Source of the DNA: Actinomadura luzonensis
GTDB lineage: Bacteria; Actinomycetota; Actinomycetes; Streptosporangiales; Streptosporangiaceae
NCBI RefSeq assembly: GCF_022664455.2
Contig: NZ_JAKRKC020000001.1
Span: 5,399,001-5,463,000, forward strand
Direction of reading: 5' to 3'
Length of the DNA: 64,000 bases
The notes under the pieces were generated by a model. The model was not told where the DNA came from. It saw nothing but the letters and a program-made list of their open reading frames with translations, and did no database searches. Of this stretch, positions 49,955-58,795 are shown one piece after another. Made by a program: the position numbers and the translations under genes. Position 1 is the first letter of the stretch; each line of letters opens with the position of its first letter.

Positions 49955-50331
49955 CGGCGTGCCCTCTCCTTGACCATGTCGATATCGGCCTTGACGCTCG
50001 CGATGGTCTCCTCGGGGACCGGCGGCGTGGCGCGTTGCACCTGGTTCTTGCCGACCAGGCCCAGCACGGCGGCGGCGGCGAGCAGGACGCCGCCCACGAT
50101 GGCGGCCGCCGCCCAGCCGGGCATGACCAGAGCGAGGAGCAGGACCACGGCGGCCACGACGGCGGCCCCGCCGTAGAAGGCGGCCGTCCCGGCCGCGCCG
50201 AACAGGCCCGCGCCGAACCCGGCGCGTTTGCCTTTCTCCGTGAGCTCGATCCTGGCCAGGCGGAGTTCGTCCTTGACCAGCCTGGTGACCTGCTCGGAGA
50301 GATCGCTGACCAGTTTCTGGGTGTCGTTCAC
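49951..50331 (-). CDS. Phage_holin_3_6 family membrane protein
   Basis: Protein of 126 residues. An N-terminal helix (LSEQVTRLVKDELRLARIELTEKGKRAG) precedes two membrane helices (AAFYGGAAVVAAVVLLLALVMP and AAAIVGGVLLAAAAVLGLVG). This is the PF07332 pattern, which is common in actinobacterial chromosomes and is not evidence of a prophage. First gene of the operon, GTG start at 50331, coupled to DUF3618. Confidence 0.88.
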   Translation of the reverse strand: MNDTQKLVSDLSEQVTRLVKDELRLARIELTEKGKRAGFGAGLFGAAGTAAFYGGAAVVAAVVLLLALVMPGWAAAAIVGGVLLAAAAVLGLVGKNQVQRATPPVPEETIASVKADIDMVKERARR

Positions 50332-50392
50332 GATCGTTCGCCTCCTCCGTCGAGTGAGGCGACTACCCAGGCACTTGGCCTTCTATCACGCG

Positions 50393-50563
50393 CTATTTCC
50401 GTCTTGCGGACTTCAGCACGAAGTCAAGGACCTTCAGCACGGGGTCCTTCGGCAGGTCGCACCAGTTGTCAGGCTGCTTCGGCTTGCTCCACGGGGACGG
50501 GAGCTCGCACGGCGGAGCCTGCGGCTTGGGCCGTTCACACCACGATCCGGGAGTTCTGTCCAT
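50393..50563 (-). CDS. small Cys/Trp/Pro-rich protein, unrecognised
   Basis: A 56-codon frame from ATG 50563 to TAG 50393 in the otherwise empty gap before the SNF2 gene. The product begins MDRTPGSWCERPKPQAPPCE and contains three Cys in the related contexts SWCERP, PPCELP and NWCDLP. It ends in an amphipathic basic helix (PVLKVLDFVLKSARRK). It has no hydrophobic segment. An AT-rich palindrome (50590-50601) lies 27 bp upstream. The spaced W-C-acid-x-P pattern suggests a structured metal- or partner-binding peptide, but I know no such family. Confidence 0.45.
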   Translation of the reverse strand: MDRTPGSWCERPKPQAPPCELPSPWSKPKQPDNWCDLPKDPVLKVLDFVLKSARRK

Positions 50564-50589
50564 GAATCCATTTTACTACTTCAGGGGTT

Positions 50590-50601
50590 GCTTATATAAG
50601 C
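50590..50601 (-). promoter_or_regulatory. AT-rich palindrome upstream of the small ORF
   Basis: GCTTATATAAGC is an exact 12-bp palindrome in DNA that is otherwise over 70% GC. It lies 27 bp upstream of the small ORF and 65 bp upstream of the SNF2 gene, so it may be an operator for either. Confidence 0.4.
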
Positions 50602-50665
50602 CTCAGGGCAACCGGGGGGCCGCTGGGGTGGCCGGAGCGTGGCCGGGCGGGGGTAATCTGCCCTG

Positions 50666-53600
50666 GTGCTGGTCGTACACGGGGTCTGGGCGGGGGACGG
50701 GCTCGCCTTCTGGGCCGAGCAGCCCGAGCCGTCCCCGGATTCCGCCGCCAAGGGCCCTGGAAGCGCCTCCCGACGGGCCGGCGGCTCCGCCCCACGCCCG
50801 CACCCCCACGCCGCCCCACCCGGCGCCCTCACCACCGCCCTGGGGCTCAGCGAACCGGCCGCTTCCTCCTCCCAGCCCGGCGCGCTGGGCAGCGATGGGG
50901 TGGAGGTGCGGGTGCTGGAGTTGTTGTTGCCGGGGTCGGTCGCGGAGCCGGTGCCGTCGCCGGAGACGGGGCGGCTGGCGGAGACGGCGCGGCCGCGGTT
51001 GCGGTTGTGGCGGGTGCCGGCCGTCGTCCCGCCCGCCGCCACGGCCCTGGCGCTGCTGGCCGGGCGGCAGGACACCGGCACGCTGCGGCACTGGGCGGCG
51101 GTCGCGGACCTGGCCCGTGACCTGGTCCGCAGGGGACGCGTGCTCCCGCAGCTCGTGCCGGACGGCGAGGCCGCGCGGGCGGTGTGGCGTCCGGTGGTGA
51201 ACGGGCTGGACGCCGCCCACGTCCGCGAGCTGGCCCTGGCCATGCCGCCCGCCTGCCGCACCGCCCGCGCCGAGCGGCCCTCCATGGACGTCCTCCGCGA
51301 GGCCCTGGAGACGTTCACGGACGCACTGGTCCGCCGGGCGCTCACCGAGCCGCTGGTGACCCGCCCCGCGACGCCGCGCGAGCGCTGGCTGGCCGCCCTG
51401 ACCGGCCCAGAACCGTCCTGCCAGGACGTCCCTGAGCTGCGGCGCGAGCTGACCCGCTGGTACGACGCCGCCACCGCCGCCGAGGGCGCGACCCGCGTGT
51501 GCTTCCGCCTCCTGGAGCCCACCGGAGCCCCGGACCGCGCTGACGACACCGGCGGGTGGCGGGTGGAGCTGGCGTTGCAGGCGGCCGACGACCCCAGCCT
51601 GTACGTCCCCGCCGCCGCCCTCTGGGCCGGCGAACGCGCCCCCGGCCTGCCCCCGGCCCCCGAACGCGAGCTGCTGACCGGCCTCGGCCGCGCCGTCCGC
51701 CTCTACCCGGAGCTGGATCGCGCCCTGCGCGTCCCGGAGCCGTGCGAGCTGCCGCTGGACACCGCGGGCGCCTTCGGGTTCCTGCGCCAGGCCGCGCCGC
51801 TGCTGCAGGCGGCCGGGTTCGGCGTGCAGCTCCCCCGCTGGGCGGGCCGCACCCGGCTCGGGCTCAAGCTCACCACCAGGACCAAGGCGCAGACGGCGGC
51901 CGTGAGCCAGGGCTTCGGCCTGCGCGAGCTGGTCGACTTCCGGATGGACCTGGCGGTCGGCGAGGACACCGTCACCGAGGAGGAGCTGGCCGAGCTGGCC
52001 CGGCTGAAGGTGCCGCTGGTGCGGGTCCGCGGCCAGTGGGTGGAGCTGGACGAGCGGCAGCTGAAGGCGGCGCTGCGGGCCGTGGAGGGCTCCAGGGCGG
52101 GGGAGGCGAGCGCGGCCGAGGTGCTGCGGCAGGTGGTCGCGGACGACGGCGAGCTGCCGCTGCTGGAGGTGGACGCCGACGGCGTGCTCGGCGACCTGCT
52201 GTCCGGCCGGGCCGAGCGGCGGCTGCGGCCGATCGCGACGCCGCCGGGGCTGGACGCGGTGCTGCGCCCGTACCAGGAGCGCGGCCTGGCCTGGCTGAGC
52301 TTCCTGTCGGAGCTGGGCCTCGGCGGGGTGCTGGCCGACGACATGGGCCTCGGCAAGACGGTCACGACGCTCGCGCTGCTCGTCCACGAGGCGGCGGGGA
52401 CGCCGACGCTGCTGGTGTGCCCGATGTCGCTGATCGGCAACTGGCAGCGGGAGGCCGCCAGGTTCGCCCCGGGCCTGCGCGTGTACGTCCACCACGGCGG
52501 CGGGCGCGACGCCGCGCACATCCCGGGCGCCGACCTGGTGATCACCACGTACGGCACCGCCCACCGCGACCTGGAGACCCTGCGGCGGCACGAGTGGCGC
52601 CGGGTGGTGTGCGACGAGGCCCAGGCGATCAAGAACAGCGGCACCCTGCAGGCGCGGGCGGTCCGCGCGATCCCGGCCCCCACCCGCCTGGCCCTGACCG
52701 GCACGCCCGTCGAGAACCACCTGGCGGAGCTCTGGTCGATCATGGAGTTCGCGAACCCGGGCCTGCTCGGGCCGCGCGCCCGCTTCCGCACCCGCTACCA
52801 GGAGCCGATCGAGGCCCGCCAGGACGACGAGGCCGCCGCCGCGCTGAAGCGGGCCACCGGCCCGTTCATCCTGCGCCGGCTCAAGACCGACACCTCCATC
52901 ATCTCCGACCTGCCGGAGAAGCTGGAGGTCAAGGAGTGGTGCCCGCTCACGCCCGAGCAGGCGAGCCTCTACCAGGCGGTCGTGGACGACATGCTGGCGA
53001 AGATCGACGACAGCGAGGGCATCGAGCGGCGCGGCCTGGTGCTCGCCACCATGGCCAAGCTCAAGCAGGTCTGCAACCACCCCGCCCACCTGTTGAAGGA
53101 CGGCTCCCGCCTGGCGGGCCGCTCCGGCAAGCTGGCCCGCCTGGAGCAGCTCGGCGAGGAGATCCTGGCCGAGGGCGAGAAGGCGCTGCTGTTCACGCAG
53201 TACGCCGAGTTCGGCGCGCTCCTGCAGCCCTACCTGGAGCGGCGGCTGGAGCGCCCGGTGCTGTGGCTGCACGGCGGCCTGCCGAAGAAGACCCGCGACC
53301 GCCTGGTGGACCGGTTCCAGCACGACCCGGAGCCGATGTTGTTCGTGCTGTCGCTGAAGGCGGCCGGCGTCGGGCTCAACCTGACGGCCGCCAGCCACGT
53401 CGTGCACGTGGACCGCTGGTGGAACCCGGCCGTGGAGGACCAGGCCACCGACCGCGCCTTCCGCATCGGGCAGCGCAAGAACGTCCAGGTCCGCAAGCTG
53501 ATCTGCGCCGGCACCCTGGAGGAGCGCGTGGACGAGCTGATCGAGCGCAAGAAGGCCCTGGCCGAGCGGGTGGTCGGCACCGGCGAGGAGTGGCTGACGG

Positions 53601-53671
53601 ACCTGTCCACCGGCGAGCTGCGCGAGGTGTTCCGGCTGACGGCCGAGCCGGCGCAGGGGGCGGTGGGCTGA
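50666..53671 (+). CDS. SNF2-family DNA-dependent ATPase/helicase
   Basis: Large cytosolic DNA translocase of 1001 residues. The first half is the bacterial SNF2-associated (DUF3670-type) domain. The motor starts at about 530: LRPYQERGLAWLSFL, GVLADDMGLGKTVTTLALL (Walker A), VVCDEAQAIKN (DEAQ box), LTGTPVENHLAELWS (motif III). The second lobe has FTQYAEFGALLQPYLE, LSLKAAGVGLNLTAASHV and ATDRAFRIGQRKNVQV (motif VI). GTG start at 50666. Three bases (2-bp gap) separate it from the SWIM gene, a pair conserved in actinobacteria. It is thought to remodel DNA-protein complexes; the exact role is unknown. Confidence 0.9.
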   Translation: MLVVHGVWAGDGLAFWAEQPEPSPDSAAKGPGSASRRAGGSAPRPHPHAAPPGALTTALGLSEPAASSSQPGALGSDGVEVRVLELLLPGSVAEPVPSPETGRLAETARPRLRLWRVPAVVPPAATALALLAGRQDTGTLRHWAAVADLARDLVRRGRVLPQLVPDGEAARAVWRPVVNGLDAAHVRELALAMPPACRTARAERPSMDVLREALETFTDALVRRALTEPLVTRPATPRERWLAALTGPEPSCQDVPELRRELTRWYDAATAAEGATRVCFRLLEPTGAPDRADDTGGWRVELALQAADDPSLYVPAAALWAGERAPGLPPAPERELLTGLGRAVRLYPELDRALRVPEPCELPLDTAGAFGFLRQAAPLLQAAGFGVQLPRWAGRTRLGLKLTTRTKAQTAAVSQGFGLRELVDFRMDLAVGEDTVTEEELAELARLKVPLVRVRGQWVELDERQLKAALRAVEGSRAGEASAAEVLRQVVADDGELPLLEVDADGVLGDLLSGRAERRLRPIATPPGLDAVLRPYQERGLAWLSFLSELGLGGVLADDMGLGKTVTTLALLVHEAAGTPTLLVCPMSLIGNWQREAARFAPGLRVYVHHGGGRDAAHIPGADLVITTYGTAHRDLETLRRHEWRRVVCDEAQAIKNSGTLQARAVRAIPAPTRLALTGTPVENHLAELWSIMEFANPGLLGPRARFRTRYQEPIEARQDDEAAAALKRATGPFILRRLKTDTSIISDLPEKLEVKEWCPLTPEQASLYQAVVDDMLAKIDDSEGIERRGLVLATMAKLKQVCNHPAHLLKDGSRLAGRSGKLARLEQLGEEILAEGEKALLFTQYAEFGALLQPYLERRLERPVLWLHGGLPKKTRDRLVDRFQHDPEPMLFVLSLKAAGVGLNLTAASHVVHVDRWWNPAVEDQATDRAFRIGQRKNVQVRKLICAGTLEERVDELIERKKALAERVVGTGEEWLTDLSTGELREVFRLTAEPAQGAVG

Positions 53672-53673
53672 CG

Positions 53674-54474
53674 ATGGCGTGGTTCGACGACTTCGAGCAC
53701 GGCTACGGCCATCCGGGCCCCATCCGCGTGGAGGGCGGGCTGCGGGCCCGGTCGAAGCGCGGCTCGATCGGCTCCACCTGGTGGTCGCGGCGCTTCATCG
53801 ACATCCTGGAGCGCGTCTGCGACAAGGGCCGGCTCTCCCGCGGCCGGGCCTACGCCCGGCAGGGCCAGGTCCTGTCGATCGACCTGGAGGCCGGCGAGGT
53901 CAGGGCGGCCGTGCAGGGCTCGCGGCGCACCCCGTACGCGGTGGTGGTCAGGATCGAGGCGTTCGGCGAGAGCCGGTGGGCCGAGCTGGAGGCGGCCGTC
54001 GCGGCGCAGGCGGTGCACCGGGCCCGGCTGCTGGCCGGGGAGATGCCGCCGGAGATCGAGGAGTTGTTCGCCGCGGCGGGGGTGGACCTGTTCCCGCGCG
54101 ACCTCGACATGGACTGCTCCTGCCCCGACTGGGGTTTCCCGTGCAAGCACCTGTCGGCGGTGCTCTACCTGCTGGCCGAGGCGTTCGACGACGACCCGTT
54201 CCTCGTGCTGGCCTGGCGGGGGCGCACCCGGGAGCAGCTGCTGGGGTCGCTGGCGGCGGACCGGCCGGCGGAGCCGCCGGCCGTGGCGGACGTGCCGTTC
54301 GCCGAGCGGCTGGCCGACTTCTACGCCCCTGGCGCGAGCGTGCACCGGCCCGAGCGGCGCCCGGCCGCGGCGGCTCCCGGCCTGCTGCTGCGCGTCTTCC
54401 CGCCGCCCGCCGACCTGGGGCAGGCGCTCGCCCCCGCCTACGACCGGCTGGGCGAGCGCCCGGAGGAACCCTGA
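53674..54474 (+). CDS. SWIM zinc-finger protein, partner of the SNF2 ATPase
   Basis: Protein of 266 residues. The SWIM motif is DCSCPDWGFPCKHLSAVLYLL (CxCx(n)CxH) at about 148-165, which binds zinc and probably DNA or protein. The N-terminal TWWSRRFIDILERVCDKGRLSRGRAYARQGQV is typical of the SNF2-linked family. A Pro/Ala-rich linker and a short C-terminal domain follow. It is encoded directly after the SNF2 gene and should act with it. Confidence 0.9.
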   Translation: MAWFDDFEHGYGHPGPIRVEGGLRARSKRGSIGSTWWSRRFIDILERVCDKGRLSRGRAYARQGQVLSIDLEAGEVRAAVQGSRRTPYAVVVRIEAFGESRWAELEAAVAAQAVHRARLLAGEMPPEIEELFAAAGVDLFPRDLDMDCSCPDWGFPCKHLSAVLYLLAEAFDDDPFLVLAWRGRTREQLLGSLAADRPAEPPAVADVPFAERLADFYAPGASVHRPERRPAAAAPGLLLRVFPPPADLGQALAPAYDRLGERPEEP

Positions 54475-54590
54475 CGCACGCCCCCTCCGCACGCATCACA
54501 CCCGTGACGCCGGGCGCTCATTCGCCTACGGTGAGTGAGCTGTCGAGAGAAGGGACGCAGGTGATGGGGATCTCCTGGCGGTGTGGCTGA

Positions 54591-55529
54591 TCAGCGGTCC
54601 TCGAAGGAGGCCGGCACCATGACGCGCACCCCGTTCGGCACCACGCGGAGCCGGATGGGGGTGCGCAGCCGCACCTCGCCGTCCACGTCGGCGGCCATCG
54701 GCGGGTCGGTCTCCAGCAGCATCTCCCGCCCCACGACGAACGGCCCGCCCGCGAGGCTGCGCCAGCGGCCGGTGGTGGCCCTGATCAGGGTCTCGCCGAG
54801 CAGGCGGAGCTTCTTGCCGGAGCCGAGCTGGTAGGCCACCAGCATGCCGTTGTCGATGCTGATGTCCCTGGCCACCTGCCAGCCGCCGTGGAAGCGGCCG
54901 TTGGCGATGTTGAGCTGGTGGGTGAGCAGCTCGTGCCGCTGCCCCTCCACCGTGATGTAGGCGCGGAAGGGCCGGTGGCCGGGCAGCACGGTCAGCGCCG
55001 TCAGCGGGTAGGCCGGGCGGCCCACCAGGCGCTTGAACCACGGCTTGACCTTGCCCGCCACCTCGACCGACACCCCGAAGCTGGCCAGGTTGGCGAACGG
55101 CCGGTCGTCGGCCATGCCGAGGTCGATGTCGGCCACCTTGCCGCTCTGGAACACCCGGATCGCCCCGGCCAGGTCGAGCGGCAGGCCGAGGCTGCGGGCG
55201 AAGTTGTTGGTGGTGCCGAGCGGCAGCACGCCGAGCGCCACGTCGCGGTGGGCGACGTGGCGCACGGCGGAGGACAGGGTGCCGTCGCCGCCGCCCACGA
55301 TGAGCAGGTCGGGGTCGGTCGCCAGCGCGGTGTCGAGCAGCTCGCGCAGCCGCTTGGGGTTGTAGACCGACAGCTCCGCCAGCGGTTCGAAGCCCGAGTT
55401 GTGGAGCTGCTCGATGACCTCGAAGTAGTGGCGCCGGCCCCGGCGCGAGCGAGTGTTCACCACCACGGCCACCCGGCGATCCCGCTGGATCGCCGCGGTG
55501 TGCTCGGTCTTGGTGCGCAATTCGCTCAT
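54591..55529 (-). CDS. diacylglycerol/lipid kinase (DAGK catalytic domain)
   Basis: Cytosolic or membrane-associated lipid kinase of 312 residues. The nucleotide motif DLLIVGGGDGTLSSAV and LGVLPLGTTNNFARSLGLP are the DAGK signature, with NANGRFHGG-type (NIANGRFHGG) and GEVRLRTPIRLRVVP at the C-terminus. It would phosphorylate diacylglycerol or a related lipid. Start at 55529 (MSELRT); GTG at 55535 is also possible. 54475-54590 upstream of its stop holds nothing clear. Confidence 0.9.
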   Translation of the reverse strand: MSELRTKTEHTAAIQRDRRVAVVVNTRSRRGRRHYFEVIEQLHNSGFEPLAELSVYNPKRLRELLDTALATDPDLLIVGGGDGTLSSAVRHVAHRDVALGVLPLGTTNNFARSLGLPLDLAGAIRVFQSGKVADIDLGMADDRPFANLASFGVSVEVAGKVKPWFKRLVGRPAYPLTALTVLPGHRPFRAYITVEGQRHELLTHQLNIANGRFHGGWQVARDISIDNGMLVAYQLGSGKKLRLLGETLIRATTGRWRSLAGGPFVVGREMLLETDPPMAADVDGEVRLRTPIRLRVVPNGVRVMVPASFEDR

Positions 55530-55574
55530 GGTCACCAATGGTAGGGCCGCCGGGAGCCCCCGGCGGCCCATGAT

Positions 55575-58322
55575 CTACTTCTTCGGCGGGACGACCTGGA
55601 CGATGGCGCCCAGGTTCCCCGGCAGCGGGCTGATCAGCTTGAACTGCACGCCGAGCGCCTTGCCCTCGTCACCCGGGTTGCCGGTGCCGAGCACCGAGCC
55701 GGCGACCACCTGGCCGTACAGCTCGGGGGCGGGAGTGCCGTCCGCGTGCACCGCGCGGGTGGTGTACGCCTGGTCGCCCTTGGAGGGCACGACCGCCGAG
55801 GCGTCGAAGTCCCGGTAGGCGAGGCGGCCGTTGAGCAGCTCCACGCCGGGGTACCAGGTCTTGGCGTCGGTGAAGGCCGACACGCCCTTCTGCGCCGGGA
55901 AGTCGGTGCAGTAGGCGCTGAACGGCTCGTCGGGGCCCTCCACGCACTCCTTGAACGGGTAGGTCTTGCCGAAGCCGAACGCCGCGTTGGACGTCTGCAC
56001 GCGCCCCTGCAGGTTCTTGTTGGCCGTCGGGTCCTTCTCGGCCGCGACGCCGGTGCGGCGCAGCGGGTCGAAGTGGGAGTCCACGACGAGCAGGCTGCCC
56101 TTGGAGCCGAGGCTCGGCGGCAGCGTCAGGTTGTTGCCGATCGAGTTGTTGGTGAAGGTCGAGTCGCGGTACCAGACCAGCAGGCCGGGCGCGTTGTACT
56201 TGATCTTCTGTACCTTCCACGCCCCTTCGCGGGAGTAGTCGGTGTCGTAGGTGTAGGCGAGGCCCTTGTCGAAGCCGTCGAAGTTGCGCCACTCGGCCAG
56301 GTAGAAGCGCTGGATCTCGCGCTCGCCGTTGTTGCGGGTCCAGCCCTGGCCGCTGGTGTTGGTGAAGGTGCCGCCGGTGGCCTTCCAGCCGTTGTCGCCG
56401 CCCTCGACGTCGTCGCTCCAGACGGTCTCGGCGCCGTTGGTGAGCGCGAAGTCGTCCACGTGCCAGCCGCGCGGGGTGTAGGCCGCGTCGGTGTTGTACG
56501 TGAGGCGCAGCTTGACGGTCTGCCCGGCGTACGCGGTCAGGTTGACGTAGTCGTGCCGCCACTGGTTGCCGGTGTCACCGGTGAGCCCGTACTTCTTGTT
56601 GCCGAACGTCTTGAGGTTCTTGTTCGGGTCCGGGTAGCCGTCGGGCGTGGTGACCTCGTTGCCGGCCTCGTCGTAGACCTTCTGCTGCGTCCAGGTCTGG
56701 CCGCCGTCGGTGGAGACTTCGACGAAGCCGAAGTCCCAGTCCTGCTCGATCTCGTAGTTGTTCCACATCCACAGCCGCACGTCGGCGCCGGACGGGACCG
56801 GCAGGTCGCGGGTCAGGTGGACGTTGGCCCATTCCTGGTCGAGGTTGGTCCACCAGGCGTTGGAGCCGCTGTGCGGGTCGACCATCTTCAGCGGCGTGGA
56901 GGCCAGGTTGACCCGGACGCCGTCGGCGGTGAGCTTGGGCGTGCGCGAGGACTGGCCGACGGTGACGAGCTTGGCCGCGTCACCCGGCTCGAACGTCTTC
57001 GGGTTCGCCCAGCCGAGCACCCACTTGTCCCACAGGCCCATGTGCGCCGGCATCGACTGGAAGATGGGCCCGGAGTGCGAGCCGCTGGACATCAGGTCCC
57101 AGAAGTCGACGGCGGAGCTGGCCGCGCCCGAGGTGTCGTACAGGTCGGGCAGGCCGAGGTCGTGGCCGTACTCGTGGGCGAAGACGCCGACGCCGGAGTC
57201 CTCGGGCTGCACGATGTAGTTGGAGATCTTCTTGTCGGTGCCGGGGACGGCGTAGCCGCCGGCGACCGCGCTGGAGTGCGCCCAGATCGCGTAGGTGCCC
57301 TCGGTGCCGCCGTCGGAGGACTTGTCCTTGCCGGCGTGCACCAGCACCAGGTGGTCGATGACACCGTCGGGCTCCTGGAAGTTGCCGTCGCCGTCGGCGT
57401 CGGAGGTGTCCTCCAGGTCGTAGTCGGCCCACGGGAAGCCCGGCTGGGCCTTGGCGAGGGCGTCGACGGTGTCGATGGCGAGCTGCTGCGCGCCGAGCTG
57501 GTTGTCCGGGTGACCGGACATGTCCTGGGGCGCGCCGCCGCAGGCCGCGGCGCCGTACCAGGCCTCGGAGTGCGGGACCTTGATCCAGCCGACCGCCGCG
57601 CCGGTGACCGAGTAGGCGCCCTTCGACATCTCCTCGTACATCTTCTTCATCGTGAAGCCGGAGATGTCGATGCCGGGCCTGCCGTCGCGCGGGTCCTTGA
57701 GGTCCTTGCGGACGCGCTCGGTGATGCCCTGGTCGGTGTAGAGCATCTTGTTGAAGTGGTCGGTGCTGAAGTCCTTGACCCAGAAGGAGTTGTTGTCCTC
57801 GTGCGGCAGGGTCGCCGGGTCGGGGATGTTGTTGTGCAATGGGCCGTTCTTCAGCGTGCCGGGCGGCTCGACGACGCAGTCGTCGGGGTCGCTGTCGACG
57901 GTGCGCAGCCGGTTGAAGCCGGAGAAGTCGTCGTTGGCCTGCTCGTTGAACTCGACCAGGACGGTGAGGAGCTTGGCGGTGCGGGTCTGCTTGGAGTTCT
58001 TGAAGATCCACTCAGCCGGGTTGCGGCCGGTCCTGATCGCCTCCTGCTCGCGGGCGGCGAGGATGCGGCCGGCCACCGGGTTGCCGCTGCTGAACTTCCG
58101 GTCGAACTTCTGGGCCGGGGTCAGCGAGCGGGCCTTCGCGTTGGTGAGGCCCGGCTCCGCGGGGTCCTTCTCGACGCGCGGCGGAGCGTAGTTGATGTAG
58201 TAGTCCGCGGCCGTGGGCGCGTAGGCGGCGACGGAGGCCGCCTGAGCGGTGGGCACGGACAGGGCGGCGCCAAGCAGGGCGACCGCCGGGAAAGCTGCCA
58301 ATAAGCGCTTTGTGCTGGGCAC
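55575..58322 (-). CDS. secreted M6-family metalloprotease (immune inhibitor A type)
   Basis: Extracellular zinc protease of 915 residues. The signal peptide (about 28 residues) has a hydrophobic core AAFPAVALLGAALSVPTAQA. A pro-region includes KFDRKFSSGNPVAGRILAAREQEA. The catalytic domain carries FAHEYGHDLGLPDLYDTSG (HExxH with distal Asp). FWDLMSSGSHSG follows, as in peptidase M6. Later beta-sandwich domains (MAM-like, GWHVDDFALTNGAETVWSDDVEGG and a second module) follow to the C-terminus. GTG at 58322 has GAGAGGG upstream. It probably degrades environmental proteins. Confidence 0.92.
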   Translation of the reverse strand: MPSTKRLLAAFPAVALLGAALSVPTAQAASVAAYAPTAADYYINYAPPRVEKDPAEPGLTNAKARSLTPAQKFDRKFSSGNPVAGRILAAREQEAIRTGRNPAEWIFKNSKQTRTAKLLTVLVEFNEQANDDFSGFNRLRTVDSDPDDCVVEPPGTLKNGPLHNNIPDPATLPHEDNNSFWVKDFSTDHFNKMLYTDQGITERVRKDLKDPRDGRPGIDISGFTMKKMYEEMSKGAYSVTGAAVGWIKVPHSEAWYGAAACGGAPQDMSGHPDNQLGAQQLAIDTVDALAKAQPGFPWADYDLEDTSDADGDGNFQEPDGVIDHLVLVHAGKDKSSDGGTEGTYAIWAHSSAVAGGYAVPGTDKKISNYIVQPEDSGVGVFAHEYGHDLGLPDLYDTSGAASSAVDFWDLMSSGSHSGPIFQSMPAHMGLWDKWVLGWANPKTFEPGDAAKLVTVGQSSRTPKLTADGVRVNLASTPLKMVDPHSGSNAWWTNLDQEWANVHLTRDLPVPSGADVRLWMWNNYEIEQDWDFGFVEVSTDGGQTWTQQKVYDEAGNEVTTPDGYPDPNKNLKTFGNKKYGLTGDTGNQWRHDYVNLTAYAGQTVKLRLTYNTDAAYTPRGWHVDDFALTNGAETVWSDDVEGGDNGWKATGGTFTNTSGQGWTRNNGEREIQRFYLAEWRNFDGFDKGLAYTYDTDYSREGAWKVQKIKYNAPGLLVWYRDSTFTNNSIGNNLTLPPSLGSKGSLLVVDSHFDPLRRTGVAAEKDPTANKNLQGRVQTSNAAFGFGKTYPFKECVEGPDEPFSAYCTDFPAQKGVSAFTDAKTWYPGVELLNGRLAYRDFDASAVVPSKGDQAYTTRAVHADGTPAPELYGQVVAGSVLGTGNPGDEGKALGVQFKLISPLPGNLGAIVQVVPPKK

Positions 58323-58380
58323 CAGGAACCCTCTCTGCCCGGGGTCGCCGGGCGCATGGCCATAGGGTGTGCAATGCCGG

Positions 58381-58410
58381 ACGCTAGAGCGTAAATAAAC
58401 CCATCGTAAA
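58381..58410 (-). promoter_or_regulatory. predicted promoter of the M6 protease gene
   Basis: Minus-strand TTTACG (58405-58410) and TAGCGT (58381-58386) are spaced by 18 bp, with 58 bp to the GTG start. The surrounding 58381-58443 is AT-richer than the genes. Confidence 0.4.
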
Positions 58411-58443
58411 GTGCGTTGTTGAAACGTGATCAAAATACGACAT

Positions 58444-58785
58444 TTAGACCATCAATGTCGCCGCGATCACACCACCGGCGATAGCTCCGCCGTAACACAG
58501 CACCGCGATGATCGGGTCGAACCTGGCGATCCCCAGCAGCTCCTCGCTCGTGAACCGGATCCGGTGCGCCGCGTGGAACAGGCACAGCACCACCACGACC
58601 AGCAGCACGACCCGCACGACCACGTTCCCCACCAGGGCGCCCAGGTGCCCGGCGGTGGGCCAGTCCACCACGCCGAGCGGCATCAGCACCCCGAACAGCA
58701 GCACCAGCACCGGCAGCACCAGCGCCGCCACCACTCCCCCGCCGCTGAACAACAACCACAGGTACGGCTCCGGCGTGCGCCTCAC
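58444..58785 (-). CDS. frdD: fumarate reductase membrane anchor subunit D
   Basis: Integral membrane subunit of 113 residues with three hydrophobic helices (LWLLFSGGGVVAALVLPVLVLL, VVVRVVLLVVVVLCLFHAAHRI, IIAVLCYGGAIAGGVIAATLMV). FHAAHRIRFT matches FrdD, its His near the quinone site. Last gene of the frdABCD operon, ten bases after frdC. Confidence 0.85.
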   Translation of the reverse strand: MRRTPEPYLWLLFSGGGVVAALVLPVLVLLFGVLMPLGVVDWPTAGHLGALVGNVVVRVVLLVVVVLCLFHAAHRIRFTSEELLGIARFDPIIAVLCYGGAIAGGVIAATLMV

Positions 58786-58795
58786 GGCGACCCCC

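Noticed and set aside
49951..50331. Holin-like protein as evidence for a prophage
   Set aside because: Phage_holin_3_6 proteins next to DUF3618 are chromosomal in actinobacteria and no phage gene is nearby.
54475..54590. Short ORF before the lipid kinase (about eight codons after ATGGGG)
   Set aside because: Too short and without context to support.
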